Origin: Polydactylus sextarius
Taxonomy: Eukaryota > Chordata > Actinopteri > Polynemidae
DNA length: 64,000 nt
Direction: 5' to 3'
Assembly (NCBI GenBank): GCA_016801845.1
Contig: CM028912.1
Coordinates: 4,193,001 to 4,257,000 of the forward strand
Within the stretch, counting starts at the first letter, position 1, and each line of letters opens with the position of its first letter. Made by a program: the position numbers and the translations under genes. Below are positions 1 to 12,184 of this stretch, piece by piece. The notes below the pieces were generated by a model. The model did not search any database and had not been told where the DNA came from. It worked only from the letters and a program-made list of their open reading frames with translations.

Positions 1-528
1 GCCTTTAGGGGTCGGTTTAGGGAACGGAGGTGCTAGGGTGGTGGTCTCGCTGCTGTTCTGGTCCATACACAGGGTCTCGCTGCCGAGCTGAGGAAGCTGC
101 TCGCAGCTCATCCTCTCTGGCCACTCGAAGCCGTACTGACTCATCAGTGGGGAACAACCACGTTTGGCTCGTTCACACACGGATCGACATGGTGGCAGCG
201 GTTTGCGGTAGTCCGGTAGACAGATGGGGGTGTACATGCTGCACAGGAAGAAGAGCAGGTCTGGAGAACAGCGGATGCGGACCAGGGGCCAGAACTGGTG
301 CACTTCCAGACCCACCTCCTCCTGGGTGTCGTGGTTGAACTGGTTGGGCATGTAGGTCAGGTTGTAGCCAATACCCCTGCACATGGGAACAGTTATGGGC
401 TCACAAACCAGATCCTTGGAGGCCCCTAACGTCAGACCAGGACACCGGAACAACAGCAGCAGCAGCAGCAGCACGAGGGGCCCCGGGTACACCGGGCTGC
501 GAGGCACGTGCCTCACCATAGATGCCAT
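1..528 (-). CDS. fzd5: Frizzled-5 Wnt receptor, 5' (N-terminal) part, cut by window edge
   Basis: Seen: an open frame of 176 codons from the ATG at 528 to the window edge. It begins MASMVRHVPRSP, followed by a signal peptide with a run of seven Leu (CTG repeats), then the frizzled cysteine-rich domain. All ten domain cysteines are present, in segments such as VPMCRGIGYN, FLCSMYTPICLPDY, PPCRSVCERA and ERMSCEQL. Two N-glycosylation sequons are visible (NLT, NSS). The frame continues into the linker (PFPKPTPKG); the seven-pass membrane part lies outside. An in-frame TAA lies a few codons upstream, so the start is 528 or the second Met at 519. Known: Frizzled proteins bind Wnt through this domain at the plasma membrane and signal through Dishevelled; they are usually single-exon genes. 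The paralogue fzd8 is similar; the adjacent same-strand plekhm3 favours fzd5, as in human. Confidence 0.94.
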   Translation of the reverse strand, partial: MASMVRHVPRSPVYPGPLVLLLLLLLFRCPGLTLGASKDLVCEPITVPMCRGIGYNLTYMPNQFNHDTQEEVGLEVHQFWPLVRIRCSPDLLFFLCSMYTPICLPDYRKPLPPCRSVCERAKRGCSPLMSQYGFEWPERMSCEQLPQLGSETLCMDQNSSETTTLAPPFPKPTPKG

Positions 529-1290
529 ATAGATAATAAATATTAATTAAAAAAAACAAAAAACAACAATTAATTAAAAGTCATTAAGACAATAAAATCA
601 GTGAAAGTAAAAAAAAAAACGGTTGAATTTGAAGTTGAACTCCTCGTTTGTCCAATAAGGTCCACACAGCTCAGCGCTGTCATTCATTCACCACAGCTCC
701 AACAATCATTGTGGAGAAAGTTCATCTCCGCCGGTTCATGTCCCAATAAATTTAACAACCTCGTAACAGTTTTACCAGCTCCGCTTCGCCCGGGCTGCGC
801 GTCAACGCCAGAAAAAGTCGCATCATGTTGAGATTTATGCGTAAAATAAACCAAAATCAGTCCCGAGAATAGAAATATTAATTCAATATAACAAAATAAA
901 CAAATAAAGTCTGTGTCCGGAGTTTCGATCCGTGTAAAATCCACTTGACGTCGGTTTATTCCTCCAGCAAAAAAGAAAAGAAAACAGCTTTAATTCACAT
1001 GTTTGTTATTTTTCTTCTTTTTTCAAAGTTTAAAGTTGAACAAGTGTCGCTTCATCAGGATGAAACGTGATAATGATCTCGAGGTGGATTAAATAAAGAA
1101 TAAAAAACAAAATAAAAACATAAAAACTTGTCCGGTGTTTGTGAAGCGGAGCAGAGACGCGGCTGCCGCTCGCGGAGCCCCGGGACCGAATAAAGTCCTC
1201 GTGAAGCTGCGGAGCCTCCTCATCACGCTGAGGGGCTGATGCGTTCAGGGACCGTCGGAAATAATACAATCAAAACTATAAATGAGAATA
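529..1290 (-). promoter_or_regulatory. Probable fzd5 5' UTR and promoter region
   Basis: This is the stretch upstream of the fzd5 start. It changes from AT-rich leader (529-660) to two GC/CpG-rich patches (about 780-810 and 1140-1250) in otherwise AT-rich DNA, as expected for a vertebrate developmental-gene promoter. No TATA box or transcription start can be assigned by eye. Short open frames here have no recognisable protein similarity. Confidence 0.45.
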
Positions 1291-4079
1291 AATTACTGAT
1301 TGTTTTTAAAATATCAGGCTCCAAACTTAAAAAACCTACAATTTTGCCAGTTAATCATAAATACAGTCGCTTATGTTAAATTATAAATATCAATTATTAT
1401 TATTTTCATCTTGAGTTTCTGCACCTCAATATATTTGTAAAAGGTGGTTAACATACATCTGATCAGGTCTGTAGTATATTTATATTAAAATAAAATAATA
1501 CTATGAGAGGATTTAAACCAGTAAATGAATAAAATTAGAAATAAATAATAAAGATTTATTGTAGTTTCAATGTAGTAGCAGGAAATACGCTGCTCTTGAA
1601 CGCTCCACTGTTCTGATTGATTTACTTCACGTGTCATTGTAATGAAGTAACTCAAGTATATTTACTCCACATCTGAGATACTTGTACTTCATTATTTCCA
1701 CTTTATCTTCCTGCATCATTTTATCTTCATGTATGTTTCTTTCTCAATCAATTCAGTCAATTACTGAACCTTTTTTTTGTACAAATCCACCTGTTGTCAC
1801 TGGTTTTCAAAACATTTTTGCAGTTTACAGTTAAATTTGGGTCCAACTCAAACATATATAGGATAAAATATGTGCATCATGGGTAACAAACTAACAATAA
1901 TCTGCCACTATAATATTAATCAATAAAGTAGAACCATTTAAATTTTGCTGTTAAATAACATTTGTACCTTGAGAGGTTTTGTTGTTGTTGTTGATTAAAA
2001 GCTGATCTGATCTGACTGATCTAATTTCTCATCTCTAGAGTTAAATTAATGAATGAATGTTTATTTCCAATGCATTAAAAACAAACAAAATTACCATTTG
2101 AGAATGTTTTAACAAAAAGAAGTCATAAAAATAGAATAAACAAACATTGCAAATTAAATTTCTTATGTTACAATTCGTTCAAAAAGCAGCAGGAAACGGT
2201 TTTAGTCTTTTAAGTGTAAATAATCCTATAACCTCTCAATAAATCTTAATCTGGATTAGTTATTTACAATATAAACACACTTTATTAAGAATCCACACAA
2301 GATGTAAATTAGATTTCATTATTTCCTTCCTCATTTGTTTCTTTCCTCTTTTATTCCACAGCTCAGTGAAGCTTGACGACTAAAAGCTGCTTTCAACACA
2401 GAGTCCAGGTCCAACATGAGTCTATGTTGCAACCAACGTCACCTGAACGCACCAGTGAGTTGTATTTATGACTTCCTGCATTAGGAGGTAGGAGTTTACT
2501 AAAGGAGCCTGAAGGTATCAGATGATGGATAAGGTTCCTCCGCCCACTGACACTTCAACGACCACACACACAAAGAATCTCAATGATTCATTTTATAAAA
2601 ATCTTCTGTTGTTTGTCCCATTTTCTCCTTTTTTCTCATTCCTGCTGCTTGAGATTAATAAACATTAATAAACACGTTTAAATAAACTCTTCTCGCTCTG
2701 ACTGTGACTCTTGGAGCAGATGATGAGCAGACGCCTTTAAAATAACCACAAATATGAGACTGAACATTTATGATTATTTTCTTATTTGTTACAAACGTAG
2801 TTAAACAGGACCTCAGATCTTTGTCTTCACCTTCCTGTCGTTTCTCTGCCGCCGGTCAAGTTTTATTTACCGACCTCATTTCGACATTTACCTGTGAGGT
2901 TTGTTCAGTCTATATGACATGAAGCAGTGTCAACATTATGATCAACCAGGGGCCAGTTTCTTCTCCAGCGTCTCAACATCAATATCATTTTCATCAACAT
3001 GGATATATGTTCTGTTTCCTGCAAGACTGTAGCTGCAATAAACAGTTTGAATGAATAGAAAAGTAAATCAGTTCAACTCAAAGAAGATGAATTAACTGTC
3101 GCTCCATGTCCAGTGGAAACCAGAGAGTAATTCAGTGCTGATGACTCTCAGCTGAGGTTTTAATGTGAACTATAAAACAAAAACCTTCAAATTTTCTTCA
3201 GTGGATCACATCATTTTGTTAGAGACAGTCACATTAAAAAGAACAGGAGGAAAAAAAAATGGAGTAACTAATGAATCCAGATGCATCTTGTGACCAAAGA
3301 GTAAAGTTTTATGACATTTTATCAATGTTTCATCAGAAATCTTTAGGTGATCTTTTCAAATTTGTAACAACAATGTTCATTTAGATTTAACGATGACCTG
3401 GTTAAATATCAGAGGATCGAAGGTCGAGGTCACTGTGACTGTGAAGCTACTTCACCACTTCAGTTATCAGCAATTATTTAAAAACTAATGTTTCCCTGTT
3501 TTTCAAATGATGCATCATGATAACAGATTTATAGCTGCAGTAAAACCACACAACGAGCCGTTGCTGTAAACTGATGATTCCTGTGACAATACGACAACTC
3601 GCAACACGTTCGTCTTAATGAAACAAACTTAAAATGAAATGATTAGAAACAACGTTTCCTGCAAAGAGTTAAGTTGGAGTCATTTAAAAACTGGTAACCA
3701 GCAGCAATATTTGTTCTCTGTGTCTGTGTCTTATCATTTTATAGTTTACATTAGTTTACATCTGTATATTATGTCTCTACATATATATTAATGTATGCAC
3801 AGTAAACACAGGACAGATATATGAGAGTATAGAGGTGAACTGTGTGAAGTCAAACATCAGTAACTGCAAGAAGCTTTTCTCAAATTGTTTGTCACAGATT
3901 GTTTGTCACATGAACACAAGAAGTAGTGTAAATAATTATTCATCTGTTCATATATTTGATTATAATATGTAAATAAGATGATGATGAAACTCAGTCTGTC
4001 ATTTTCAGGACTTTCAGTATTGACTTAGGTGTGTTTAGGTCCAGTCCAGTCTCCAGTTAAAATCATTTTACTACATGTA

Positions 4080-4082
<3 letters not shown>

Positions 4083-4136
<54 letters not shown>

Positions 4137-4241
4137 GAATAAAAGCTTTGAGGCGTGTTCACAGTGAATGTGGTGACGTCTAAATACAACAGTCAGAATG
4201 ATTGAAATGAGTCCACAGTGATCTTATGACTCTGTTCTCTG

Positions 4242-4296
<55 letters not shown>

Positions 4297-4351
4297 ATAA
4301 GACCTTTGTCCCCTAGAGAGCGTTGTGACCTTTGTCCGACGTGGGATGTGG

Positions 4352-4388
<37 letters not shown>

Positions 4389-4520
4389 CAACATATCAGC
4401 CAAGACAAGTATTTCACCGTCTGATTCACCTCCACTGCGATAAATGAAAGTAAACAGCAAAGAATTCATGTGTAAAACCTGGGTGGCATCAATCTCTTAT
4501 ACGCTCTCTCGCTCTCTCTT

Positions 4521-4560
<40 letters not shown>

Positions 4561-4720
4561 ACCCCTACACACATATGTTGATTACCTGTGGTGATTTTCC
4601 CAGGTGCCAGTTGTGTTTGACTAAGACTTAAACGAGAACACAAGGAGACGTGACCTGCATCACTGACTGATCAGGTAACCATGGGATACACAAACACACA
4701 CACACACACACACACACACT
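4083..4720. repeat. Cluster of five CA/GT microsatellites
   Basis: Five separate dinucleotide arrays lie within about 640 bp: GT at 4083-4132, CA at 4245-4293, GT at 4353-4388, a CT then CA compound array at about 4513-4562, and CA at about 4691-4719. Strand sense alternates, so CA and GT arrays could pair as imperfect inverted repeats. Confidence 0.95.
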
Positions 4721-6076
4721 TGTGTGTGCCTCTGTTTTCATTGGTTGACCCAAAGTCTTTGTCATTAACCGATTAATTCAAATTCTCTCGGGTGTTGGTT
4801 GGGACCAAAAACAGAGTTAAAATTGAATAAATGAAGTTTGAAATTGAAGTTAAACTCATTTAAGTTCCGAATATAAATGTTAAATAATCAGATTGTGTCA
4901 TGTTCACAAACTAAAAAGCTTCTGCTTTAAAATTATAAATGTATATTCATAATGTATCAAGTGTAAAGTAGAATGAAGAGGAAACAGTAAAGTACAAATA
5001 TCTCAACACACTCGTCTTGTATCAGACATAAATCAGTGTTGAACTTGGAGAAACATCCACGTTCTTATCGTCGTGATGGAATCACACTTCCTGCTCGGTC
5101 TGATCTGAACACACCTTAGAGATGTTTACTTACACGTGATGTAACTTTCAGCAGCACTTTTTTTCCTGAACGAACCAAAGACCGTGTTCATGTGACCGTT
5201 CTCCTCATTTTCACGACCACACAGCAAGAAAATCAACACGTTCAGACTTGGAGTTTGTCTGTTGTGAAAGTTCAGACTCTTTACATCAGTTTGAACAAAT
5301 GGAAACCGAGAAGACACACTTACAAGTCCCATCATTTAAAATTTAAAAAAAACAACTGGTCCCTTTAACCTGCCGTGGAGCAGCAGAAACAAACAACACT
5401 AACTTTTTGTTATTATCATAAAATCCAGTTTTATTATTTTTGAATGATATTTTTTAGCTCTGTGTTTGGTCACCACCAACTTCTCTACATTCTCCATCTT
5501 ATTACTGTCATTTATTGTTTGAAACAGTTGTGATTTTAGCAACAAATCACAAAATGTGTCTGTGTCTGAGATAAAATAATAATGCAGAACATGTTTTCTA
5601 GATGTTTTGATGCTTTTATCTACTCAATGTCCTCCACAACGAAACATGATAAAATAAAAACTTCCTGGTCCTATATTTTGGAGCGATAGTTGACTGTTTA
5701 TAGACAAAACCTAAATAAATTAAAATCACAGGTGAACAGTTCATTGAACATCAAAGTAAAATGTGGACATTTTTTTTTGAATTGCTTCTTAAATTTGCAG
5801 AAAACCGTTAAGAGTTTGTTTGAAAACTTGTGGTTATCACTGTCTGAACTAATTTATTCTGAAGCTTCAGTGATGAACGAAGTCCTGTTGAGGAGGTTGT
5901 TTTATTCCTAATTAGATTTGATAGAAATAAGAAAAAAAAAAAACTGTTTTTGAGGATAAAAACTGTGTCTTTGCCCTTTAACACAGACGCTCTGCTCGAC
6001 TTGAACCTGCTGAAATCGTCGCCGTCGCCGAACGAGTCTCTGAACAACCAGGTCACTGGGAACATTGGGGAGCTGC

Positions 6077-6080
<4 letters not shown>

Positions 6081-6112
<32 letters not shown>
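6081..6112. repeat. (GT)16 microsatellite
   Basis: Uninterrupted GT dinucleotide run. It makes spurious Cys-Val and Thr-His reading frames in both directions. Confidence 0.95.
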
Positions 6113-6114
<2 letters not shown>

Positions 6115-6832
6115 AAATCATACACTCTGCTCTCATGTTGGGGGGGCAGAGGCCCAGACCTTCCCTCTCTCTGTGACCGTTTTCCTCCTCCTCTTTTTCT
6201 TTCCTCCGTCCTCTTTTCCTCCTTAAACTGTCTTTTGTTTTCATTTTCATTGGCATTTCTGCTCCGTCGTTGTTCGGGTCCTAAATGAGTCTTGACTGGC
6301 CCGCGGGCCACTGGAGAAGCACAAAGGACTTCGTTCTGCTCGCTACAGTTGATCTATTGTGGGCGTCCCACAATGCACTAATTGGCGATGACATTTAAGC
6401 GCGGTCGACACTCAGCTTCAATTTGCCTGCTGCGAACATCACAAGCAAACGATTGGAGCTCTGAGCTCCGTGTTCGTTCTGACAATATGAATATTCACTC
6501 AGGAAGGTGAACTCGTTGGGAAGGTCGTTGGACCTCGAGACGACACAACGGTCGTTTAGTTTAGTGACTGAACCGGAGCTTTCAACCACGTCACATGGTC
6601 ATCGACAGATATTTATCATCTAATGAAACTGTAGCTGTGACTTCAGTTACTGTGACGACAAACTTTTACTTGTTGATGTTTTTCAAAAATCAGAGTAAAG
6701 TAAATGTGGTGTTTTCTCCAGCTCTGGTTCAGTCCAGTCGACCTGAGACTGTTCAGACCATCAGCACCATGTCTGAGGGTTGATGGAGGCTCCATCTTAA
6801 AGGTGGATGATGGAGAAACTAATAAATAAAGA

Positions 6833-7214
6833 ACAACTTTATTACTTTAGTTCAGACTCAAGACATTGTCTATGAAGATTGTTGTAGCTCCATGTTTAAA
6901 GTGCTGGATAAACTTCATAATATTCTTCTGTTTTTATTAACACGTACTTGTACTTTTACTTTCATTACTTCAGTACATTTAATTATAGATTACTGTCATA
7001 CTGAAGTACAGTAAATACTAGATACTTTAAGACTTTTACTGGAGAATCATTCTGGTTGATGACTTGAACTTCTACCAAAGTTATTTGTTGGTCGAGTGTC
7101 TGTACTTCTACTCTAGTGTCTGTACTTCTACTCTAGTGTCTGTTCTTCTACTCTAGTGTCTCTACTTCTACTCTAGTGTCTGTACTTCTACTCTAGTGTC
7201 TGTACTTCTACTCT
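6833..7214. repeat. Dispersed repeat B, copy 1, with 20-bp minisatellite
   Basis: From the GAACAACTTTA segment at about 6831 this closely matches 34,123-34,510 in the same orientation. Both copies end in a tandem array of a 20-bp unit (AGTGTCTGTACTTCTACTCT). Here the array spans about 7095-7214, six units with single-base variants. No coding capacity or terminal repeats are visible. Confidence 0.85.
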
Positions 7215-7466
7215 ACTTGCTCCTGCAACTTTATTGCAACAAAATGCCACAACAACTTCTGAGTGAGACGGATCAACGTTTCATGTAAAAAAAACAAAAC
7301 AAAACACAAAAAAAAAAAAACTGTGATTGTCCAAAAATTGTGGGAAAAATCGCAGTGATTAGTCAAAATTTCCAGGTCGAATTCAAAGCAGAATTTGCAG
7401 TGATTGGTTGGATTTAAATCAATAGTTGCGATCGCAACATCGTGAAATCCTGGAGGATCTGATTTA
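7215..7466. repeat. Dispersed repeat C fragment (TGCAACTTTATTGCAACAAAA family)
   Basis: The segment CTGCAACTTTATTGCAACAA recurs near 20,279, and in both places it is followed by related AT-rich sequence ending near GAAATCCT(G/A)GAGG. I read this as two diverged copies of a non-autonomous element. Class not known. Confidence 0.5.
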
Positions 7467-8163
7467 ATGAAACTATAAACATCTTTGTTGATTGAAACAC
7501 TTTTCATTTCAGCAACAAAACTTGTGGTGACCTGGTTGGTGATGAAACGGCCTCTCCTGCTCTGTGATTGGTTCATTTTGATCATCATTGTAACACAAAG
7601 TGAAGTTGAAAACTCACAAAAACCAAGTGAGACTTTGTGGATAAAAGGAAAAAAAAGTAAAAAACTTTCACCAAGAGGTGAATATATTTTTGTTTTCTCG
7701 GGTTCTAGTTATATTTTCTATTATTTTATTTATGTGTTTGCAAAAATAATCCCAGTTTTATAGTAAAAAAAAAAAAAAAAAAAAAAAGATTCAAACAACA
7801 ATTCAAACTCTTCCTGCTCCACATTTCACTGTTTTATCAAACATAAATACTGAATCAGACACGTTGACTTTTAAGGAGTTTGTCTTTATTGGCATCAGTG
7901 GCGAGCGGACGAACAAAATCAAACATGAGGAAAAAACAAATAAACAAACAAAAATCAACTCCCTGTTTTTGCATAAGTTTGTTTGCAATGAAAAGAAACA
8001 ATGATGATTAAAAAATATAACTTAAAAAGTGCAAATGAGAGAAGAGATTTAGTTTCAGTTTCAGTCGTTCTGTTTAAATACTGTACAACACGTTCTCCTT
8101 CACGCTCGTCAACATACTGCAACGATCATAATGTGCCTGCGACATAAAGAAGAGATGAGGATC

Positions 8164-8191
8164 TGTAAACAACAACAACAACAACAACAAC
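8164..8191. repeat. (CAA)n trinucleotide array
   Basis: About nine tandem ACA/CAA units in AT-rich DNA that may be plekhm3 3' UTR. Confidence 0.8.
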
Positions 8192-9702
8192 ATGATGTTC
8201 TCACACTGAAAACACTGGCGCTCAGAATTAAACTTAAACATTATTAATAAAAAACAACTTCACTTTCAAACAAACTTCATGAAACGAGCAAAAAAAAAAC
8301 AAAAAAAACAATAAAAGTTAAAATGTTAAAGTGAATCAGCAGCTTCTACAAAAACATAAACACAGTTTGAAAAAACGTTAGAAAATAACAAGTTCAATTT
8401 GTGATTTTTTTTTCCCCAAATAATTTCGTTTTAATTTTCAGTTTCTACACAAAGAAATTCAGTCAAGTTTTCCCGAAATTTAATCTGTAAATAAACACAC
8501 GAACAGATTCAGTTAAATTACATTTAATGTCTTTAAAATTAATTTTAATTAATCAAACTTTCGTCTTAGTAAATTGAGACAAAATGGTCACTGAGACAAA
8601 AAAATTTAATAATTAAACAAAATTAAATAAAAAAACAATCCTCACACATTGCAGGTTAACATGAGAACAAATGAAAAAACATATTTTCTTTAAATACAGA
8701 AAAAAAAAATTAACAAAATACATATCAAAAATACTTTCCCAAAGGTTTTTCTACCTTTTTTTTATTTCTAAGTTTTGTTCTTTTTGTTTGTTTGTTTGTT
8801 TTTATGCAGCAGGCACAGTCAGTCAACAACTTCAACACTTTAGTTTCACTTTTCACCTGATGAAACTTCAGGTTTCTCCTTCAAAATAAAATCAAAACAA
8901 AAACAAAAACAAGTTGAGTTCATCAGACACATCAGTGCACGTTTCCTGCCATACTATTATTATTATTATTATTTTAATTATTATTTTAAACCTACTGGGT
9001 TATTGATTAGTTTCAGTTCCCTACATGCTTCAGTCTGGTCTCTGCTTTTCACAAAAATACATATTTACCATTAAAACCCGTAACTGATTTTTGTCTTTTT
9101 TGTGTTTTTTTTTTTTTTTGAGTCAGTTGTTGATTAACAGCAGTTTATTCACACACGAGTTCCCTTTAGATTTAATGTTTTATTGCTCAAAAACATGTAA
9201 AAGGTGAAAAAGAAGAATAAAGAAGAAGAAGAAGCGTCAGAGTTTAATGAAAAACAAAAAGTTACGACTGAAATTAGAAATGAAACAGAGAAGAAGCAGC
9301 AGCTGCGTTTTCATCCAAAAATGAACAAACTTTAAATTTGTGAAATTAATTAACTGTTAGTTTCATTTCAATAAAAGTTTGAAGTAAAAAAAAGTAACAT
9401 TTCTTCTTTTCATTTTTGACTGAGAACAACATTTTTTTTTGTAGAAAATGTAAAGTAAATAACAGAAATAAACAATAAATTGATCAGAAATACAACTTAT
9501 AATAAAAAGATTGAGAAGAAGAGTTTAAGATGGAGTTTGTTTGTTTCATTTCAGGAAATTTTGTCATAAATTAGACGGAAACACAGCTGCTGAAAAAAAA
9601 AAAAAAAACATTTTTCAGTTTTCAGACCTTTACGTGTGAAAGCGGTGGGATATAAAGGTCGTCTAAGTTGCATAGAAATACTAAAAAGCTAAAGCCGCTA
9701 TC

Positions 9703-9794
9703 ATGTTGGATAGATTCTGCATGGAGGACACGGCAGGAAGTAGATCCACGGAGGAAGAGGAGGAAGAGGAAGAGGGAAAAGGCAACAACGAAGG
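9703..9794 (+). other. Short plus-strand open segment ending in a consensus splice donor
   Basis: An ATG at 9703 opens 30 codons reading MLDRFCMEDTAGSRST, an eight-Glu run, then GKGNNEG, and ends exactly at a consensus donor (GG|GTAAGT, GT at 9795). I do not recognise the product and see no obvious partner exon downstream. It could be the first exon of an unannotated gene antisense to the plekhm3 3' region, a repeat-derived exon, or chance. Confidence 0.2.
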
Positions 9795-11795
9795 GTAAGT
9801 TACAGTAGATTATTGCCCCTGGTATTTTACAGTGAGATCGATACGAGGGAAGAAACTGTGCTCAGACCGAGTGACGAGTCCTTTTTTTTTTTTTTTTTTT
9901 AAATTAAATTCTCTTTATATTTTACATTTTCATAAAGAAACACTGATGAAATGATCCGACGGGCGTCTTCTCATTCAACAACTACAGGTTCAGTAACAAA
10001 AAGGAGGATGAAGATGAATGAGGAGTTTTAAACTAACATTTTAAATTGTAGTGTTATGATTTATTATTCGGTAGAAAGACACAATCTAATAGTTCCAGTT
10101 AAATCAATTATTTCCGTCGGAGACTTGAACTCGACTGTGAAACGTTCGTATTTTCAGAAAAACTTTTTTTTTTTTTTCTCCAGAATTCAAACTGTTTGAT
10201 CAAAGAGAAGGAAGCTGCAGTTTGTCGTCGTCGGACAGAGAAACTTAATATTAAATAAAACACGATCGATTCATTTTATTGACAAATCACTTTGTCTTTA
10301 ACAGCCTCTTTGTCCAAAACTAAAAGATATTTATTGTCTAGTTTTGTTTAAAAAATAAGGAAAATGTTCAAATGTTTTGTCTTTTTTCGTGAAAAAGTAA
10401 CATTTTGTTTGTGATCGTTTCTCCTCCAGTTCAAACTGGACATTATAAGACGTATTTTTGATGTAAATCTTAAATAAAATAAAAATATCTGTTGAGTGAA
10501 TTTGAAGAAATCCTCTTCCTGTAAGTATCAGTCAAACCTTAAAATGAGAAACAATGTGAAAAAACTGCGTTTATATTTGATCCAGGTATTAATTTTATTT
10601 TATTTAAGGTTAATTTAGTCTCATTGTTTCACATCATGATTCGTTCTCGGCTCAAATGTAACAACATTTTTATTTGTTATATATTGTTTTATATTTATAT
10701 TTATCTTGGTGACAACTTCACTGTTACAGTTTATATCAAGTTAACATGAGATTTCAGACAAATCAAGTGGATGATTTCAAGTTTCTTTCTTTCTTTTTTT
10801 CACAAAATTCCCTTTTTTGTTTCCTGGACATTAACAAGAAGAAGAAACTTCACATCGACTTGATTTGTCTCATATTAACATATTAACATTAAATAAACTG
10901 GATAAATTCTACTTTAACAACAGATTTTTTTTTCTCCAACTACATGAACCAAAGTGAAGATGTTTTAGTTTCTGTTTCTGTTTGTTTCACATGCGCATGA
11001 TTATTATCTTAAGTGTGAACCTGTTTTGGTTAATAAACGTAATTAACTGCAGCTTTTCAGTGTAAAGATCAAAACTACAAACGTTTCACAGCCACAGTTC
11101 GAAGCTTCAAGATCTCAAAGATCAAAGACTCTATTTGTAAGTTTCCTTTCGCCGAGAACGAGGAGATAAAATTCAGAGTCGAGATGCTCCAGTCACAGTT
11201 TGGTGAGCTAGTTAGCATGCTATGCTAACTCCAGTGGAAGTGGATGAAATAGAAGAAAAATAAAAACAGGAGTAAATAAATACTGCTGCTATTATAGATT
11301 AAATATTGTGGTTAATGATCATTTTTGGCGACGTAGCAACAGCAAAACTTACAAATAGCACCTTTAAATACGACCAGCACTGAAACTCAACACATATTAT
11401 CATTTTTAGAGATTAATCCATTTTTGTTTAAAATCAAGTCATTGTTTTAGTTTGTAAATAAAAACAAAAACTCATCACGTGTCTCCAGACGAGGAGGAGA
11501 CGTTTTAAATTTGTTTCTTTTGTTTTGTTTTGAGAATCTGGATCCAGAAAATGTTGTTTTTGATCAGTTTTCTGTCCTTTGATAAACAGTTTGATCAATA
11601 AATGAAGATGTTGGCGACAATAAACCAACAACTTGAGTTGATCAGCTGTGATTTTACGAGTTTAACTCAAAGAATAAAGAACGAGAGGTGGATGTGATGT
11701 GGTGACGATGTCTGACTACAAAATACATCAAGTTATAGAGTCTGTAAAACCTGATGCAGCAGTTCTTCGGTTGGTAATCTCCCTGCTTTCAGCTC

Positions 11796-11828
<33 letters not shown>

Positions 11829-11996
11829 AACACAAACCTGACGATGTATCAGATTCTCTGCAGCAGAAACTGTTTGTCACAATTTGTCCTGGAAAACGCA
11901 CAAATCAGGGAAACGGGCACTTTTTTTAATCCAGCGTCGCCGGTCTGGCAGCGCCTCAACTGTTACTGGTTGTATGACTGTTTTATGTGTGTGTAC

Positions 11997-12020
11997 GTGT
12001 GTGTGTGTGTGTGTGTGTGT
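11997..12020. repeat. GT/CA microsatellite abutting the plekhm3 stop codon
   Basis: The array ends one base before the stop codon complement at 12,022-12,024, so the plekhm3 3' UTR begins directly with a CA run. A further imperfect GT stretch continues to about 11,985, and another GT array lies at 11,799-11,826. Confidence 0.9.
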
Positions 12021-12021
12021 C

Positions 12022-12184
12022 TCAGGTGTCTTGGAAGGGCACGTGAAAACACCCGGGGCTGTCGTCGTCAGGTGACCAGAAGGACGACGGCCTCTTGTGG
12101 TGAAGTTCTCTACGAACGCAGCGAGGACACGGTTGAGCTTTCTGACGACACTCGGCGTGAAACACGGCGCCGCAGCCGTCGCAC
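12022..12184 (-). CDS. plekhm3: plekhm3 last coding exon (exon 7), with stop codon
   Basis: After an AG acceptor at 12,186-12,185 the first base completes an Arg codon split with the previous exon. It then reads CDGCGAVFHAECRQK and PCPRCVRREL, the terminal zinc-binding Cys/His cluster, and ends FHVPFQDT before TGA at 12,024-12,022. The last roughly 25 residues after RREL diverge from the human tail I recall, although a final Q-x-T is shared. This is too short to stand alone as a long open frame but is certain from phase and motif. Confidence 0.93.

Larger units (their letters stand above)
1291..12021. other. Intergenic region between plekhm3 stop and fzd5 promoter, probably including the plekhm3 3' UTR
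   Basis: About 10.7 kb with no convincing gene. The part nearest plekhm3 (about 7.8-12.0 kb) is very AT-rich with many homopolymer runs and could be a long 3' UTR on the minus strand. Many AATAAA-like hexamers occur, so I cannot choose a polyadenylation site. The rest holds microsatellite clusters (4.1-4.7 kb), a dispersed repeat with a 20-bp minisatellite (6.83-7.21 kb), a second repeat fragment (7.2-7.47 kb), a possible regulatory block (6.24-6.6 kb) and a short plus-strand open frame with a good donor at 9,703-9,794. Confidence 0.6.

Noticed and set aside
30..338. Plus-strand frame opposite the fzd5 start
   Set aside because: Antisense of the frizzled cysteine-rich domain, with no similarity of its own.
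4083..4720. Reading frames with long Cys-Val or Thr-His runs here and at about 20 other sites
   Set aside because: They are translations of CA/GT microsatellites in several frames at once, with no flanking domain or codon bias.
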